Both the position numbers and the translations under genes were made by a program. From an uncultured Prevotellaceae bacterium (lineage in GTDB: Bacteria; Bacteroidota; Bacteroidia; Bacteroidales; Bacteroidaceae), in contig CAMVIM010000018.1 of NCBI GenBank assembly GCA_947167515.1, positions 1 through 64,000 of the forward strand: a DNA stretch of 64,000 bases, in the 5' to 3' direction. How positions within the stretch are numbered: position 1 is the first letter of the stretch; each line of letters opens with the position of its first letter. Shown here piece after piece: positions 51,196 through 61,269 of this stretch. Below the pieces are notes generated by a model that was not told the DNA's origin, searched no databases, and worked only from the letters and a program-made list of their open reading frames with translations.

Positions 51196-51978
51196 ATGGT
51201 GAAGAAGGAAGAAAAATGGAATGGTCAAGAGGAAGAGTTGCAGACAACTCCTCCAGAAGATGTTGGGGCAGAAATCGAAACCATGAAAGAAGAACGGGAA
51301 GCCATTGAGGCTATCCGCAAATTTACCGACGAGGATGGGGATGACTTGGGTGAGATTTCAGTCAAGTCCATTCTCGGTGGTGATTTCCTGATGAGCCGCT
51401 TCATGATTAAGCAGATTGTGTTCGTGATGTTCTGCGTCTTGCTGATGATTCTTTATACGGGTAACCGCTATGATAGTCAGCAAGATGCTATCCTCATTGA
51501 TAGCCTGCGCGGAGCCTTGCAGGATGTGAAGTACAATGTGCTCACGCAGTCGAGTGAGCTGATGAACCTGACGCGACAGTCAAATGTGGAGAAGATGTTG
51601 AGTAACACGCCTGACAGTCTGCTGCACAATTCCATCACTCCCCCTTTCCTCATTAAACGGGGCGACCATTCGGAGAACGCCGACGAGAATAAGGTGGAAG
51701 AAGTGCTGGTCGGTGCGGATGCTGTGGATGAGATGGAAGAAGAGGATAAAGAAAAGGAAAAGGAGAATGAGAAGAAAGAGGAAGCGGCAAAGCCAAGTAA
51801 GGACGGGCAGGCAAAACAGCCGGAAGACCCCGCAAAGGCTGAGATGGATGCAACGAAACAAGCGGCTGATGAGGCGGTGAAGAAGAGCGATGAAGAGCCG
51901 AAGAAGACAGGTGGAGGTGAGACTGGGAAAGAGATGGAAACCAATAAGTTGAACGCTGAAAAGAACAAAGGACAATGA
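51196..51978 (+). CDS. ftsL: FtsL-like division protein with a long charged tail
   Basis: The position between rsmH and ftsI and the single transmembrane helix (IVFVMFCVLLMILYTGNRY, about residues 75-93) followed by a coiled-coil segment (LRGALQDVKYNVLTQSSELM) mark the Bacteroidota FtsL-like protein, which helps recruit FtsI/FtsW. The 260-residue length is unusual: after PPFLIKR (about residue 153) comes a tail of roughly 105 residues rich in Glu, Lys and Ala (EEEDKEKEKENEKKEEA and onward). The ATG at 51196 is preferred to a TTG at 51166. It overlaps ftsI by 4 bases. Confidence 0.85.
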   Translation: MVKKEEKWNGQEEELQTTPPEDVGAEIETMKEEREAIEAIRKFTDEDGDDLGEISVKSILGGDFLMSRFMIKQIVFVMFCVLLMILYTGNRYDSQQDAILIDSLRGALQDVKYNVLTQSSELMNLTRQSNVEKMLSNTPDSLLHNSITPPFLIKRGDHSENADENKVEEVLVGADAVDEMEEEDKEKEKENEKKEEAAKPSKDGQAKQPEDPAKAEMDATKQAADEAVKKSDEEPKKTGGGETGKEMETNKLNAEKNKGQ

Positions 51979-54179
51979 AATTTGACAAGAAATATATCAA
52001 CACCCGTATTACGGTGATTGTGGTGTTGGCGGCCCTTGCGATGATTGCCATCATTACAAGTGCCATTTTGACGGCTACGGTGCATAATGAGAAGTGGAAG
52101 AAGGTGGGTGCCGTCAGTGTGAGCGACACGATGATTCTGAAACCGAACCGAGGCAACATCTTGAGTGCTGACGGGCAATTGATGGCCAGCAGCCTTCCCG
52201 ACTATAAGGTGTATGTGGATTTTTTGGCGGGCATCGAATCGTGGTATGATTCCATCTCGACAGGCAAGAAGCAGAAGGTGTATGACCCGAAGCAGTTGGT
52301 GGAGAAGGACTCCATGTGGATGGTGAATATGGATACTATCTGCAGCGGCTTGGCTGAGATTTGTCCGCGCTATACCGCCGAAGAGTACAAGGCGCACCTG
52401 ATTGAGGGCTTGGAGAAGCGGAAGAGATACTGGGAAGTGTGTCCACGCACCATCTTGAATTTCATCCAGTTCAACCAGCTGGCGAAGTTGCCGATATTCA
52501 GCCTGAAGAACCGCAACCGCAGCGGTATGGTGGTGGAGGAGCGCAACAACCGAAACAAACCCTTTGGTTCGCTGGCTCGACGCACGTTGGGCGAGATGTA
52601 TGGTGCCAAAGACTCTGCACGTTCAGGCTTGGAACTGGCCTATGACTCCCTGCTTCGTGGCGAACCAGGCAAAGTGCATAACAAGAAAGTGCACTCCAAG
52701 TATTTGTCTATTATCGATAAGGAACCTGTGGATGGCTACGACCTCGTGAGCACGATTGATGTGAGCATGCAGGACATCTGTGAGAGTGCTTTGCGCGAGA
52801 AACTGCACGAATTGGATGCGTCGATGGGCGTGGTGATTCTGATGGAGGTGAAGACGGGCGATGTGAAGGCTATTGTGAATCTGATGCGTTATGATGACGG
52901 CGAGTATTATGAAGCAAGAAACTATGCGCTGGCTGCTTTGATGGAGCCAGGTTCAACTTTCAAGACTGCTTCCATTCTGGTGGCATTGGATGATGGCTAT
53001 ATCAAGACAACCGACTATGTGGAGACGGGAAGTGGTATCTGCAACATGTATGGGGCGATGATGAAAGACCACAACTGGCATCGAGGCGGTTACGGCACGA
53101 TTGATGTGCCGCACGTGTTGATGGTGTCGAGCAACGTGGGTGTGAGCAAACTCATCGACAAATACTATCACAACCAACCGGAGAAGTTTGTGGAGGGCTT
53201 GCGGCGTGTGGGCATCGGCACACCGCTGGGCTTGCCGTTTGATGGTGCAGCTGACCCGCGAATCCGAACCCCGCACAAGGACAGCAAGGGCGGTTACAGG
53301 ATGTCGGACAACTGGTCGGCTACGGCTTTGGCGTGGATGTCCATCGGTTATGAAACACAGATACCTCCTATCAGTACGGTCAGTTTCTACAACGCCATCG
53401 CCAACAACGGCAAGATGGTGCGCCCGCGTTTCGTGAAGGGCATTTCGAAGAAAGGCGAAATGGTGGAAGAGTTCCCAGTGGAGGTGATTAGACCCCAAAT
53501 CTGCAAGCAGAGTGCGCTGGATGACATTCGCAATATCCTCTATCGCGTGGTGAATGACAAGGACGGACTCGGAAAGCGTGCCGGCAATCCCTATTTCCAT
53601 GTGAGTGGCAAGACGGGTACGGCACAGGTGGCAACGGGTGGCGGCTATAAGGCTGGACACAACGAGCACCTTGTCAGCTTCTGCGGCTTCTATCCGTCGG
53701 AAGACCCCAAATATACTTGCATCGTGGCTATCCGCCATGCTTACTATGTGGCGAGTGGTGGTGGCCAGGCAGGTCCTGTGTTCTCGAAGATTGCACAGCG
53801 AATCTACTCGAAGAATGTGACTACCGACATCAATCTGGCTAAAGATTCGACGGCGGTGTTTGTGCCGGGTGTGAAGAATGGCAACGTGATAGCTGCTCAG
53901 TACGTGCTGGACAAACTTGGCGTGAAGTCGCAGGGTGGCAAGGGTTATGAGTGGGGCTTGGCTGCTGGTGGTGAGGAATGTGTGGTGTTTGAGCCAGTCA
54001 AAGTGAGTGATGACATCGTGCCCAATGTGCTTGGCATGGGAGCGCGTGATGCCGTTTGCGCCTTGAGCAATCGGGGAATGAAGGTGCGTATGACAGGAAG
54101 AGGAAAAGTGACGGCTCAGAGTGTGGCGAGTGGCAGTAAGGTGGTGAAAGGACAGATCGTGAATTTGGAACTAAAATAA
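51975..54179 (+). CDS. ftsI: Septal penicillin-binding protein (FtsI/PBP3)
   Basis: The 734-residue transpeptidase cross-links septal peptidoglycan. It has an N-terminal membrane anchor (about residues 11-34), a pedestal domain from PNRGNILSADGQLMA, and the penicillin-binding motifs STFK (327-330, serine nucleophile), SSN (in MVSSNVGVSK) and KTG (VSGKTGTAQVA). A single C-terminal PASTA domain (DIVPNVLGMGARDAVCAL) ends the protein, as in many Bacteroidota. It starts inside the ftsL stop, so translation is coupled, and works with FtsW encoded downstream. Confidence 0.97.
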   Translation: MKFDKKYINTRITVIVVLAALAMIAIITSAILTATVHNEKWKKVGAVSVSDTMILKPNRGNILSADGQLMASSLPDYKVYVDFLAGIESWYDSISTGKKQKVYDPKQLVEKDSMWMVNMDTICSGLAEICPRYTAEEYKAHLIEGLEKRKRYWEVCPRTILNFIQFNQLAKLPIFSLKNRNRSGMVVEERNNRNKPFGSLARRTLGEMYGAKDSARSGLELAYDSLLRGEPGKVHNKKVHSKYLSIIDKEPVDGYDLVSTIDVSMQDICESALREKLHELDASMGVVILMEVKTGDVKAIVNLMRYDDGEYYEARNYALAALMEPGSTFKTASILVALDDGYIKTTDYVETGSGICNMYGAMMKDHNWHRGGYGTIDVPHVLMVSSNVGVSKLIDKYYHNQPEKFVEGLRRVGIGTPLGLPFDGAADPRIRTPHKDSKGGYRMSDNWSATALAWMSIGYETQIPPISTVSFYNAIANNGKMVRPRFVKGISKKGEMVEEFPVEVIRPQICKQSALDDIRNILYRVVNDKDGLGKRAGNPYFHVSGKTGTAQVATGGGYKAGHNEHLVSFCGFYPSEDPKYTCIVAIRHAYYVASGGGQAGPVFSKIAQRIYSKNVTTDINLAKDSTAVFVPGVKNGNVIAAQYVLDKLGVKSQGGKGYEWGLAAGGEECVVFEPVKVSDDIVPNVLGMGARDAVCALSNRGMKVRMTGRGKVTAQSVASGSKVVKGQIVNLELK

Positions 54180-54190
54180 AAGCATAGACA

Positions 54191-55636
54191 ATGAAACTGA
54201 AAAATCTCGTAAGCGAACTCAATGTTCTGGAAGTGAGAGGTGACTTGGAACGCGACATTCGTGGTGTTCAGATAGACTCTCGCCAGATTGGTGAAGATAA
54301 CCTTTTTGTGGCAGTGAGAGGAACTGTGGCAGATGGTCACAACTATATTGGCAAGGCTTTGGAAAAGGGTGCTGTGGCGGTGCTGTGCGAAGAGTTTCCT
54401 GCAGATGAACGTGAGGGTGTGACCTATGTGAAGGTGGAGAATACGGAGCAGTCAGTGGGTCAGGTGGCTACGACTTTCTATGGCAATCCGACGAACAAGC
54501 TGAAGCTGGTGGGTGTGACGGGCACGAACGGAAAGACAACCATTGCGACTGTGCTTTATGAGATGTTCCGTTATATGGGGCACAAGGCTGGACTCCTTTC
54601 CACTGTGTGCAACTATATTGATGGCGAGGCGGTTCCGACGGAACACACTACGCCCGACCCCATCACGCTCAATGCGCTGTTGGCTCGCATGGTGGAGGCT
54701 GGCTGCGAATATGCTTTCATGGAGGTGAGCAGTCATAGTATCGTGCAGAACCGCATAGGAGGACTGAAGTTTGTGGGAGGCTTGTTCACGAACATCACGC
54801 GTGACCACCTCGACTATCATAAGACTTTTGAGAACTATATCAAAGCCAAGAAACTCTTCTTCGATAACCTTCCGGCGGATGCTTTTGCCATTACGAATGC
54901 CGATGACAAGAACGGTCTGGTGATGGTGCAGAACACGAAGGCGCTGGTAAAGACCTACTCGGTGCAGAGTCCTGCTGACTTCAGGGCAAAGATTATCGAG
55001 TGCCATTTTGAAGGCATGTATCTCAACATCAACGGGAAGGAAGTGGGTGTGCAGTTCATCGGCAAGTTCAATGTGAGCAACCTCTTGGCGGTCTATGGTG
55101 CAGCCGTCATGCTGGGCAAGGACGAACAGGAGGTTCTGGTGGCATTGAGTGCCATGAAGCCTGTCAATGGCCGTTTCGAGGCCTTGCGCTCTCCTTCTGG
55201 CTACACGGCGATTGTCGATTATGCCCACACGCCCGATGCCTTGGAGAATGTGCTGAATGCCATTCATGGCGTGCTTGAAGGAAAGGGTGAGGTCATCACT
55301 GTTTGTGGTGCAGGTGGAAATCGTGACAAAGGCAAGCGCCCGCTTATGGCTCGCGAAGCCGTCAAGCAAAGCGACCGTGTCATCATCACCAGTGACAACC
55401 CTCGTTTTGAAGAGCCGCAGGACATCATCAACGATATGCTGGCAGGGCTGGATGAAGAGCAGATGAAGAAGGTGATAGCCATTGTTGACCGTCGTCAGGC
55501 CATCAAGACTGCCTGCATGATGGCTAAGAGCGGCGATGTCATCCTCATAGCGGGAAAAGGTCACGAAGACTATCAAGACGTGAAGGGCGTGAAACATCAT
55601 TTCGACGATAAGGAAGAGGTGAGGGCTTGCTTCTGA
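54191..55636 (+). CDS. murE: UDP-MurNAc-tripeptide synthetase (meso-diaminopimelate-adding)
   Basis: The 481-residue ligase adds the third amino acid of the peptidoglycan stem. The ATP loop is GTNGKTT (111-117). The DNPR motif (402-405 in [10 protein letters not shown]) is the signature of enzymes that add meso-diaminopimelate instead of lysine, so this bacterium should have Dap-type peptidoglycan. [12 protein letters not shown] near the C-terminus fits. It follows ftsI by 11 bases; a 98-base spacer separates it from mraY. No murF lies between them, which is usual for Bacteroidota. Confidence 0.97.
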   Translation: MKLKNLVSELNVLEVRGDLERDIRGVQIDSRQIGEDNLFVAVRGTVADGHNYIGKALEKGAVAVLCEEFPADEREGVTYVKVENTEQSVGQVATTFYGNPTNKLKLVGVTGTNGKTTIATVLYEMFRYMGHKAGLLSTVCNYIDGEAVPTEHTTPDPITLNALLARMVEAGCEYAFMEVSSHSIVQNRIGGLKFVGGLFTNITRDHLDYHKTFENYIKAKKLFFDNLPADAFAITNADDKNGLVMVQNTKALVKTYSVQSPADFRAKIIECHFEGMYLNINGKEVGVQFIGKFNVSNLLAVYGAAVMLGKDEQEVLVALSAMKPVNGRFEALRSPSGYTAIVDYAHTPDALENVLNAIHGVLEGKGEVITVCGAGGNRDKGKRPLMAREAVKQSDRVIITSDNPRFEEPQDIINDMLAGLDEEQMKKVIAIVDRRQAIKTACMMAKSGDVILIAGKGHEDYQDVKGVKHHFDDKEEVRACF

Positions 55637-55734
55637 GCGGCTTTATGAGAGAATGACCTCTTTGGGGGCATCAGATATTCTCCCTTTGACATCAGACATT
55701 TAACACCAACATTTGACATCAAACAACTCAATTC

Positions 55735-56994
55735 ATGTTATATAACTTATTCAATTATTTAGACGGAGTAGATATTCCCGGAGCGGGAATGTTCGGCTAT
55801 GTGTCCTTCCGTGCATTGGCATCACTGATTCTCTCGCTGATTGTGTCGATGGTGGCGGGTGAGTATTTCATCAAATACATGCGTCGGAAGAAGCACATCG
55901 AAGAGGCGCGCGACGCCTCCATCGACCCGTATGGTGTGCAGAAGAAGGGCGTTCCCTCGATGGGCGGCGTGGTCATTTTGGCTGCTGTGCTGATACCAGC
56001 CCTGCTGTTTGGACGGCTCGACAACGTCTATGTGGTGCTGCTGATTGCTTCCATCTCCTTCTTTGGCGTGGTTGGTTTCATGGATGACATGATTAAGTTG
56101 CGTGGTAATAAGGATGGTCTTCCGCCTCGCTGGAAGTTGCTGGCACAGTTGTTGTTCGGCATTTGCGTGGGCTTGACTTTGTGGCTCAGCCCCGATGCCG
56201 TAGTGCGTGAGAATGTGGAACTTGAGTTGGGCGATAAGGTCGAGGTCTATCATAAGAGTGAGGCAAGAAAGAGCACGGTCACGACGGTGCCTTTTGTGAA
56301 GAGCAACAACATCGACTACTATGAGGTGTTTTCCTTTATTGAGAACGGTAAGGCGAAACGTGCCTGTGGATGGGTTCTCTTTGTGCTGGTCACCACGTTT
56401 GTCATTGCCGCTGTGAGCAATGGCGCAAACCTGAACGATGGTATGGACGGCATGTGTGCAGGCAACTCTGCTATCATTGGCGTGACACTGGGCATTCTTG
56501 CCTATGTGAGCGGTCACATCCGCTTTGCTGACTACCTCAATGTCATGTACATACCTGGCTCGGAAGAGGTGGTGGTGTTCCTTTGTGCCTTTGTGGGTGC
56601 GTTGGTCGGTTTCCTTTGGTACAATGCCTATCCAGCCAAAGTGTTCATGGGTGACACGGGAAGCCTCGCCATCGGTGGTGTGATAGGTGTCACAGCCGTC
56701 ATCATTCACAAAGAGCTGCTGCTGCCCATTCTTTGTGGCATCTTCCTGATGGAGAGCCTTTCGGTCATCTTGCAGGTGGCATACGCCAAGCGGGGCAACA
56801 AGCGTGGCGAAAAGTGGAGAGTGTTCAAACGCGCTCCCTTCCACGACCACTATCGGCACAGGATGGAAGATGGGGTGAAGTATCTCATCAAGCGTCCGCA
56901 CGGTTTGCTGTTCGAGTCGATGATCACGACGCGCTTCTGGATTGTCACCATCCTGCTTGCCGCCATCACGATTATTACATTGAAGATAAGATAA
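55735..56994 (+). CDS. mraY: Phospho-MurNAc-pentapeptide translocase
   Basis: The 419-residue polytopic enzyme makes lipid I on the inner membrane. It has KKGVPSMGGVVI, FMDDMIKLRGNKDGL, the NGANLNDGMDGM segment with active-site aspartates, YNAYPAKVFMGDTGSLA and APFHDHYR, all in order. A hydrophilic loop of about 60 residues (ELELGDKVEVYHKSEARKST region) after the fifth helix makes it longer than the enterobacterial enzyme (about 360). This is common in Bacteroidota. The ATG at 55735 matches the family start. Confidence 0.97.
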   Translation: MLYNLFNYLDGVDIPGAGMFGYVSFRALASLILSLIVSMVAGEYFIKYMRRKKHIEEARDASIDPYGVQKKGVPSMGGVVILAAVLIPALLFGRLDNVYVVLLIASISFFGVVGFMDDMIKLRGNKDGLPPRWKLLAQLLFGICVGLTLWLSPDAVVRENVELELGDKVEVYHKSEARKSTVTTVPFVKSNNIDYYEVFSFIENGKAKRACGWVLFVLVTTFVIAAVSNGANLNDGMDGMCAGNSAIIGVTLGILAYVSGHIRFADYLNVMYIPGSEEVVVFLCAFVGALVGFLWYNAYPAKVFMGDTGSLAIGGVIGVTAVIIHKELLLPILCGIFLMESLSVILQVAYAKRGNKRGEKWRVFKRAPFHDHYRHRMEDGVKYLIKRPHGLLFESMITTRFWIVTILLAAITIITLKIR

Positions 56995-57076
56995 AAACAG
57001 CTTGCGCAGGACTCCTTTTTGGCAGGAGTGCAGAGCGGGGTTTTGACATAATACATCAGAAAATCAACACAAAAAA

Positions 57077-58408
57077 ATGAAAAGAATTGTCATATTGGGT
57101 GCGGGCGAGAGTGGCGCAGGAGCCGCAGTCCTTGCGAAGAAAGAGGGTTTCGACGTGTTCGTGAGCGACATGTCAATGATTAAGGATAAGTACAAGAAAC
57201 TGCTCAATGACCACGAAATCATGTGGGAGGAAGGGCAGCACACGGAGTCGCTCATTCTGAATGCTGACGAAATCATCAAGAGTCCTGGCATTCCCGACAA
57301 TGCGCCAATGATTCAGAAGGTGAAGGAGAAGCAGATTCCTATCATCTCCGAGATTGAGTTTGCGGGTCGCTACACGCATGCCAAGATGATTTGTATCACG
57401 GGTAGTAATGGCAAGACCACTACCACCTCGCTCATCTATCACATCCTCAAGCATGCTGGTTATGACGTGGGATTGGCCGGCAACATCGGTAGCAGTCTTG
57501 CCTTGCAGGTGGCAGAGGAGAATCACGAATACTACGTCATCGAACTGAGCAGCTTCCAACTGGACAACATGTATGACTTCAAGGCCGACATCGCCGTGCT
57601 GATGAACATCACGCCCGACCACTTGGACCGCTACGATTTCAAGATGCAGAATTATGTCGATGCCAAGATGCGCATCATCCAGAATCAGACACCGCAGGAT
57701 GCGTTCGTTTTCTGGAACGATGATCCCATCGTGGCGGAAGAACTGAAGAAATACAACATCAAGGCACGTCTCTGCCCCTTCAGCGAGTTCAAGTCGGGCA
57801 GTGTGATTGGTTATGTGGATAAGGACGAATACGTGATTGAAGGCCCCACGCCTTTCAACATGGAGCAGGAAGAGCTGGCACTGCGTGGTAAGCACAACCT
57901 CTACAACTCTCTCGCTGCCGGCATCACGGCTGATTTGGCTGGTGTGAGCAATGAGAAGATTCGTGAGGGATTGAAGACTTTCGAGGGCGTTGAGCACCGC
58001 TTGGAAAAGGCTGGTCGTGTGCGTGGTGTGGAATTTATCAATGACTCGAAAGCCACCAACGTGAATGCTTGCTGGTATGCGCTGGATAGCATGCGCACCC
58101 CCGTGGTTCTTATTCTTGGAGGCAAGGACAAAGGCAATGACTACTCGGAAATCTTTGATCTTGTTCGGGAAAAGTGCATTGGCCTCGTCTTCCTTGGTGT
58201 CGATAACTCGAAACTCCATGCTGCATTTGACGGTTTTGGCATACCCATTGCCGACGTGAAGAGCATGAAAGACTGCGTGAATGAGTGCTACAAGATGGCC
58301 AAGCCGGGCAGCACCGTACTTCTCAGTCCTTGCTGTGCCAGCTTCGACCTCTTCAAGAACATGGAAGACCGGGGTGAGCAGTTCAAGGAGTGCGTGAAGA
58401 ACCTTTAG
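57077..58408 (+). CDS. murD: UDP-MurNAc-L-alanine--D-glutamate ligase
   Basis: The 443-residue cytoplasmic ligase adds D-glutamate. It has the N-terminal nucleotide-sugar fold (IVILGAGESGAGAAVLAKKE), the ATP loop GSNGKTTT (109-116), ELSSFQLDNM, and the C-terminal FINDSKATNVNACWYAL and LSPCCASFDLFKNMEDRG. It follows mraY by 82 bases. The 216-base gap to ftsW carries an array of AGTACT palindromes but no gene. Confidence 0.97.
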   Translation: MKRIVILGAGESGAGAAVLAKKEGFDVFVSDMSMIKDKYKKLLNDHEIMWEEGQHTESLILNADEIIKSPGIPDNAPMIQKVKEKQIPIISEIEFAGRYTHAKMICITGSNGKTTTTSLIYHILKHAGYDVGLAGNIGSSLALQVAEENHEYYVIELSSFQLDNMYDFKADIAVLMNITPDHLDRYDFKMQNYVDAKMRIIQNQTPQDAFVFWNDDPIVAEELKKYNIKARLCPFSEFKSGSVIGYVDKDEYVIEGPTPFNMEQEELALRGKHNLYNSLAAGITADLAGVSNEKIREGLKTFEGVEHRLEKAGRVRGVEFINDSKATNVNACWYALDSMRTPVVLILGGKDKGNDYSEIFDLVREKCIGLVFLGVDNSKLHAAFDGFGIPIADVKSMKDCVNECYKMAKPGSTVLLSPCCASFDLFKNMEDRGEQFKECVKNL

Positions 58409-58456
58409 TGAGGAGGAAAAACTCCCCTTAGTACTCCAAAATGGCACTTCTTTAAA

Positions 58457-58535
58457 AGTACTGAAGTACTTCCGTGGCAGTACTGGAGTACTTTCCAAGC
58501 AGTATTGTAGTACTTTCGAGGAAGTACTGAAGATT
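58457..58535. repeat. Palindrome array with 22-base period, murD-ftsW spacer
   Basis: Units of the type AGTACTGAAGTACTTCC start at 58457, 58479, 58501 and 58523, exactly 22 bases apart; each contains AGTACT-nn-AGTACT, a palindrome. Weak outer arms (ACTCCAAAATGGC and the complement of GCAGTTCTGGAGT) surround the array. The design matches the elements at 5855, 34598 and 49166 with a different sequence and period. It lies inside the dcw transcript. Confidence 0.85.
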
Positions 58536-58624
58536 GGGCGTAAGCAGTTCTGGAGTGGGGGTGACAAGGGAAAAATGGTGAAAAGGTGTGAGAAAAATGA
58601 GAACAATTAACGATTGAAAATGAT

Positions 58625-59953
58625 ATGGGAAAGTTTGTGAAAGATTTAATGGGCGGCAACCTCTTCAAGGGGGATAAGGGCGTGTGGATGATTTATTTCT
58701 TCCTCTGCATGATTTCGCTCGTGGAGGTGTATAGTGCTTCGAGCCGACTGACCTTTGACGGTGGTCATCACTGGGGGCCGATGGTCAGTCAGGCAGGATT
58801 TCTGCTGCTGGGACTGGTCATCATTCTTGTAGTGCACCGCATTCCTTGCAAGTGGTTCATGCTTTTCCCGTTCATTCTCTTTCCCGTGGCAGTGCTGCTG
58901 TTGCTGATGGCCGTATTGGGTGGAGGTGAAATCAACGGCACGAACCGTTGGCTCAGTATTGGCTCTATCAGTTTTCAACCTTCAGAGGTGGCAAAAGCGG
59001 CTTTGCTGATGACGACAGCTGTGGTGCTGGCTAAGACGCAGACGGAACGGGAGGATTTTGTGCGTGGCAAGAAACGGAAGGTGGTGGGTGCCATCAAGGG
59101 TAAGCGCTATTTGGCTTTTGCCATCGTGGGCGGTGCGGCTCTGCTGGTTTGCGGCCTGATTATCACGGATAACGTCTCGACAGCATTGATGCTGTTTTCG
59201 GTTGTCGTGGTGATGATGTTCTTGGGACAAGTGCCCAACGATCTTATGTTCAAGGGCTTGGCAGTACTGGCAACTGCTGGGGCTATCTTTGTGCTGACGG
59301 TCATTGCTGTGCCTGAAAGTACCTGGAACAATATACCTGGCTGTAAGCGTGTGGTGACGGTGAAGCACCGTATTGAGCGCAAGTGGAAAATAAACGATAA
59401 GTCAGACCTGAAGAAGGCGAGCAAGACCGCCACGCAAGTTTTGCTGGACGATGAGAACTCGCAGGAGACCTACGCCGCGATTGCCATTGCCAACTCCGAC
59501 GTGATAGGCTTGGGTCCTGGCAACTCCATCCAGCGCGATTTTCTGCAACATGCGGAGTCGGACTTTATCTATGCTATCATCATTGAGGAACTGGGCATCG
59601 GTGGTGCGCTTTTTGTGGCGTTCCTCTATCTGGCCTTGCTCATCCGTGTGGGGCGCATTGCACAAAAGTGTACGAGTTTCTTCCCAGCTTATCTGGTGTT
59701 GGGATTCGGCATCATGATGGTGCTGCAGGCTTTTGTCAACATGAGCGTGGCGGTCGGCATCGTGCCTGTGACGGGGCAGACATTGCCGCTCATCAGTAAG
59801 GGCGGAACCTCCATCCTCATCACGAGTTTCTACATTGGCGTGATACTCAGTGTGAGCCGATATGCAGAGAAAAAGGAGATGAAGGCACCGCTGGTGGAGG
59901 CTGCTCCGAATGGTGAAACCAGTGAGTATTACACGGACGGTGCCATGTCTTGA
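58625..59953 (+). CDS. ftsW: Septal peptidoglycan glycosyltransferase FtsW
   Basis: The 442-residue SEDS-family protein has about ten transmembrane helices. INGTNRWLSIGSISFQPSEV contains the conserved region before the catalytic loop, and the late motifs are AESDFIYAIIIEELG and VGIVPVTGQTLPLISKGGTS. It polymerises glycan strands with FtsI. A charged cytoplasmic loop (about residues 135-155) and another near 240-275 are longer than usual. The start ATG at 58625 follows the palindrome array; murG follows after a gap with its own -7 box. Confidence 0.96.
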   Translation: MGKFVKDLMGGNLFKGDKGVWMIYFFLCMISLVEVYSASSRLTFDGGHHWGPMVSQAGFLLLGLVIILVVHRIPCKWFMLFPFILFPVAVLLLLMAVLGGGEINGTNRWLSIGSISFQPSEVAKAALLMTTAVVLAKTQTEREDFVRGKKRKVVGAIKGKRYLAFAIVGGAALLVCGLIITDNVSTALMLFSVVVVMMFLGQVPNDLMFKGLAVLATAGAIFVLTVIAVPESTWNNIPGCKRVVTVKHRIERKWKINDKSDLKKASKTATQVLLDDENSQETYAAIAIANSDVIGLGPGNSIQRDFLQHAESDFIYAIIIEELGIGGALFVAFLYLALLIRVGRIAQKCTSFFPAYLVLGFGIMMVLQAFVNMSVAVGIVPVTGQTLPLISKGGTSILITSFYIGVILSVSRYAEKKEMKAPLVEAAPNGETSEYYTDGAMS

Positions 59954-60085
59954 GAAAGGAGGCTGTTGGGCACTGAAAAAAGTGAGTGTCCTGCGATAGA
60001 TGTAAAAAAGAACGTGGTGGCACTTTTTGAGGGTTAAATGAGTGATTTTAAGAATATTTATGGTGGGCAATTCGCGAATAATTTG

Positions 60086-60093
60086 TATATTTG
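60086..60093 (+). promoter_or_regulatory. -7 box, internal promoter before murG
   Basis: TATATTTG is a full match to TAnnTTTG, 39 bases before the murG ATG at 60133. The -33 half is weak. It overlaps a TTG that would be an alternative murG start, arguing against the longer protein. Confidence 0.6.
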
Positions 60094-60132
60094 CCCATTC
60101 ATTTTAACAACAGAGAAATAGCATTGCGGAAA

Positions 60133-61269
60133 ATGGAAGAAAAAGGACCTTTAAGAGTGATTGTGAGTGGCGGCGGAACCGGCGGTCACATCTTTCCTGC
60201 CGTGTCGATAGCCAATGCCATTAAAAGGCAACATCCCGAGGCGGAAATTCTGTTTGTGGGTGCGCAGGGACGTATGGAGATGCAACGTGTGCCTGCAGCC
60301 GGCTACAAGATTGAGGGTCTTCCTGTACGGGGTCTCGTGCGCCCATTGTGGAGTCCGAAGAATATAGGCGTGATGATGGACTTCATGAAGAGCAAGAAGA
60401 TGGTGAAGCAGATTATCCGCGACTTCAAGCCTCAGGTGGCAGTGGGTGTAGGAGGCTATGCCTCGGCTCCGACTCTGAATGCAGCTTATGCAATGGGTAT
60501 CCCCTGTTTGATTCAGGAGCAGAACTCCTATGCGGGTGTGACCAACAAGTCGCTGGCTAAGAAGGCTCAGAAGGTATGCGTGGCTTATAGCGGGATGGAA
60601 CGTTTCTTCCCCGCCGACAAAATTATCATGACGGGCAATCCAGTTCGTCAGAACCTGCTCGACAATCAAGTGACGAAAGAAAAGGCACGTGAGAGTTTCG
60701 GACTGGCTCCCGATAAGAAGACGGTGCTGATTATTGGGGGAAGTCTGGGTGCCAAGACGGTCAACGAGAGTGTGTTGGCTCATCTGGACGAAATCAGGAA
60801 CAGCAACGTGCAGCTGATTTGGCAGACAGGAAAGTACTATAGCCAAAGCATTGCCGAGGCGCTCAGTCAGACCGACGAGGTGCCCAACATGAAGGTGATG
60901 GACTTCATCAGCAGCATGGACAACGCATATGCGGCAGCCGACATTGTGGTGAGCCGTGCTGGGGCCAGCTCCATCTCGGAGTTGTGCCTGTTGGGAAAAC
61001 CCTGCATCTTGGTGCCTTCTCCCAACGTGGCAGAAGACCATCAGACCAAGAATGCAATGGCTCTTTCCACCAAAGATGCGGCCATCTTTATAGCTGACAA
61101 AGATGCACGTGAGCAGTTGATAGACGTGGCGCTGCAGACAGTGGAGGATGACGTAAAGTTGGCATCACTGAGCGAAAATGTGAAGAAATTGGCTTTTCAC
61201 AACTCGGCAGATGTCATAGCCGAAGAGGTGTATAAATTGGCAGTTGAATATAGAAAAAAGAATAACTAA
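60133..61269 (+). CDS. murG: Lipid II synthase (MurG GlcNAc transferase)
   Basis: The 378-residue peripheral membrane enzyme adds GlcNAc to lipid I. It has the glycine-rich loop GGGTGGH (13-19) at the start, VGVGGYASAPTLNAAY, LIQEQNSYAGVTNK, GNPVRQNL, GGSLGAKTVNE and SRAGASSISEL, the UDP-sugar site. The ATG at 60133 matches the family start; a TTG at 60091 lies in a -7 box and is rejected. Its stop overlaps the murC start by one base (TAATG), so the two are coupled. Confidence 0.97.
   Translation: MEEKGPLRVIVSGGGTGGHIFPAVSIANAIKRQHPEAEILFVGAQGRMEMQRVPAAGYKIEGLPVRGLVRPLWSPKNIGVMMDFMKSKKMVKQIIRDFKPQVAVGVGGYASAPTLNAAYAMGIPCLIQEQNSYAGVTNKSLAKKAQKVCVAYSGMERFFPADKIIMTGNPVRQNLLDNQVTKEKARESFGLAPDKKTVLIIGGSLGAKTVNESVLAHLDEIRNSNVQLIWQTGKYYSQSIAEALSQTDEVPNMKVMDFISSMDNAYAAADIVVSRAGASSISELCLLGKPCILVPSPNVAEDHQTKNAMALSTKDAAIFIADKDAREQLIDVALQTVEDDVKLASLSENVKKLAFHNSADVIAEEVYKLAVEYRKKNN

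Noticed and set aside
52953-53738. Minus-strand frame of 261 codons opposite ftsI
   Set aside because: It is antisense to the transpeptidase domain and shows no family signature.
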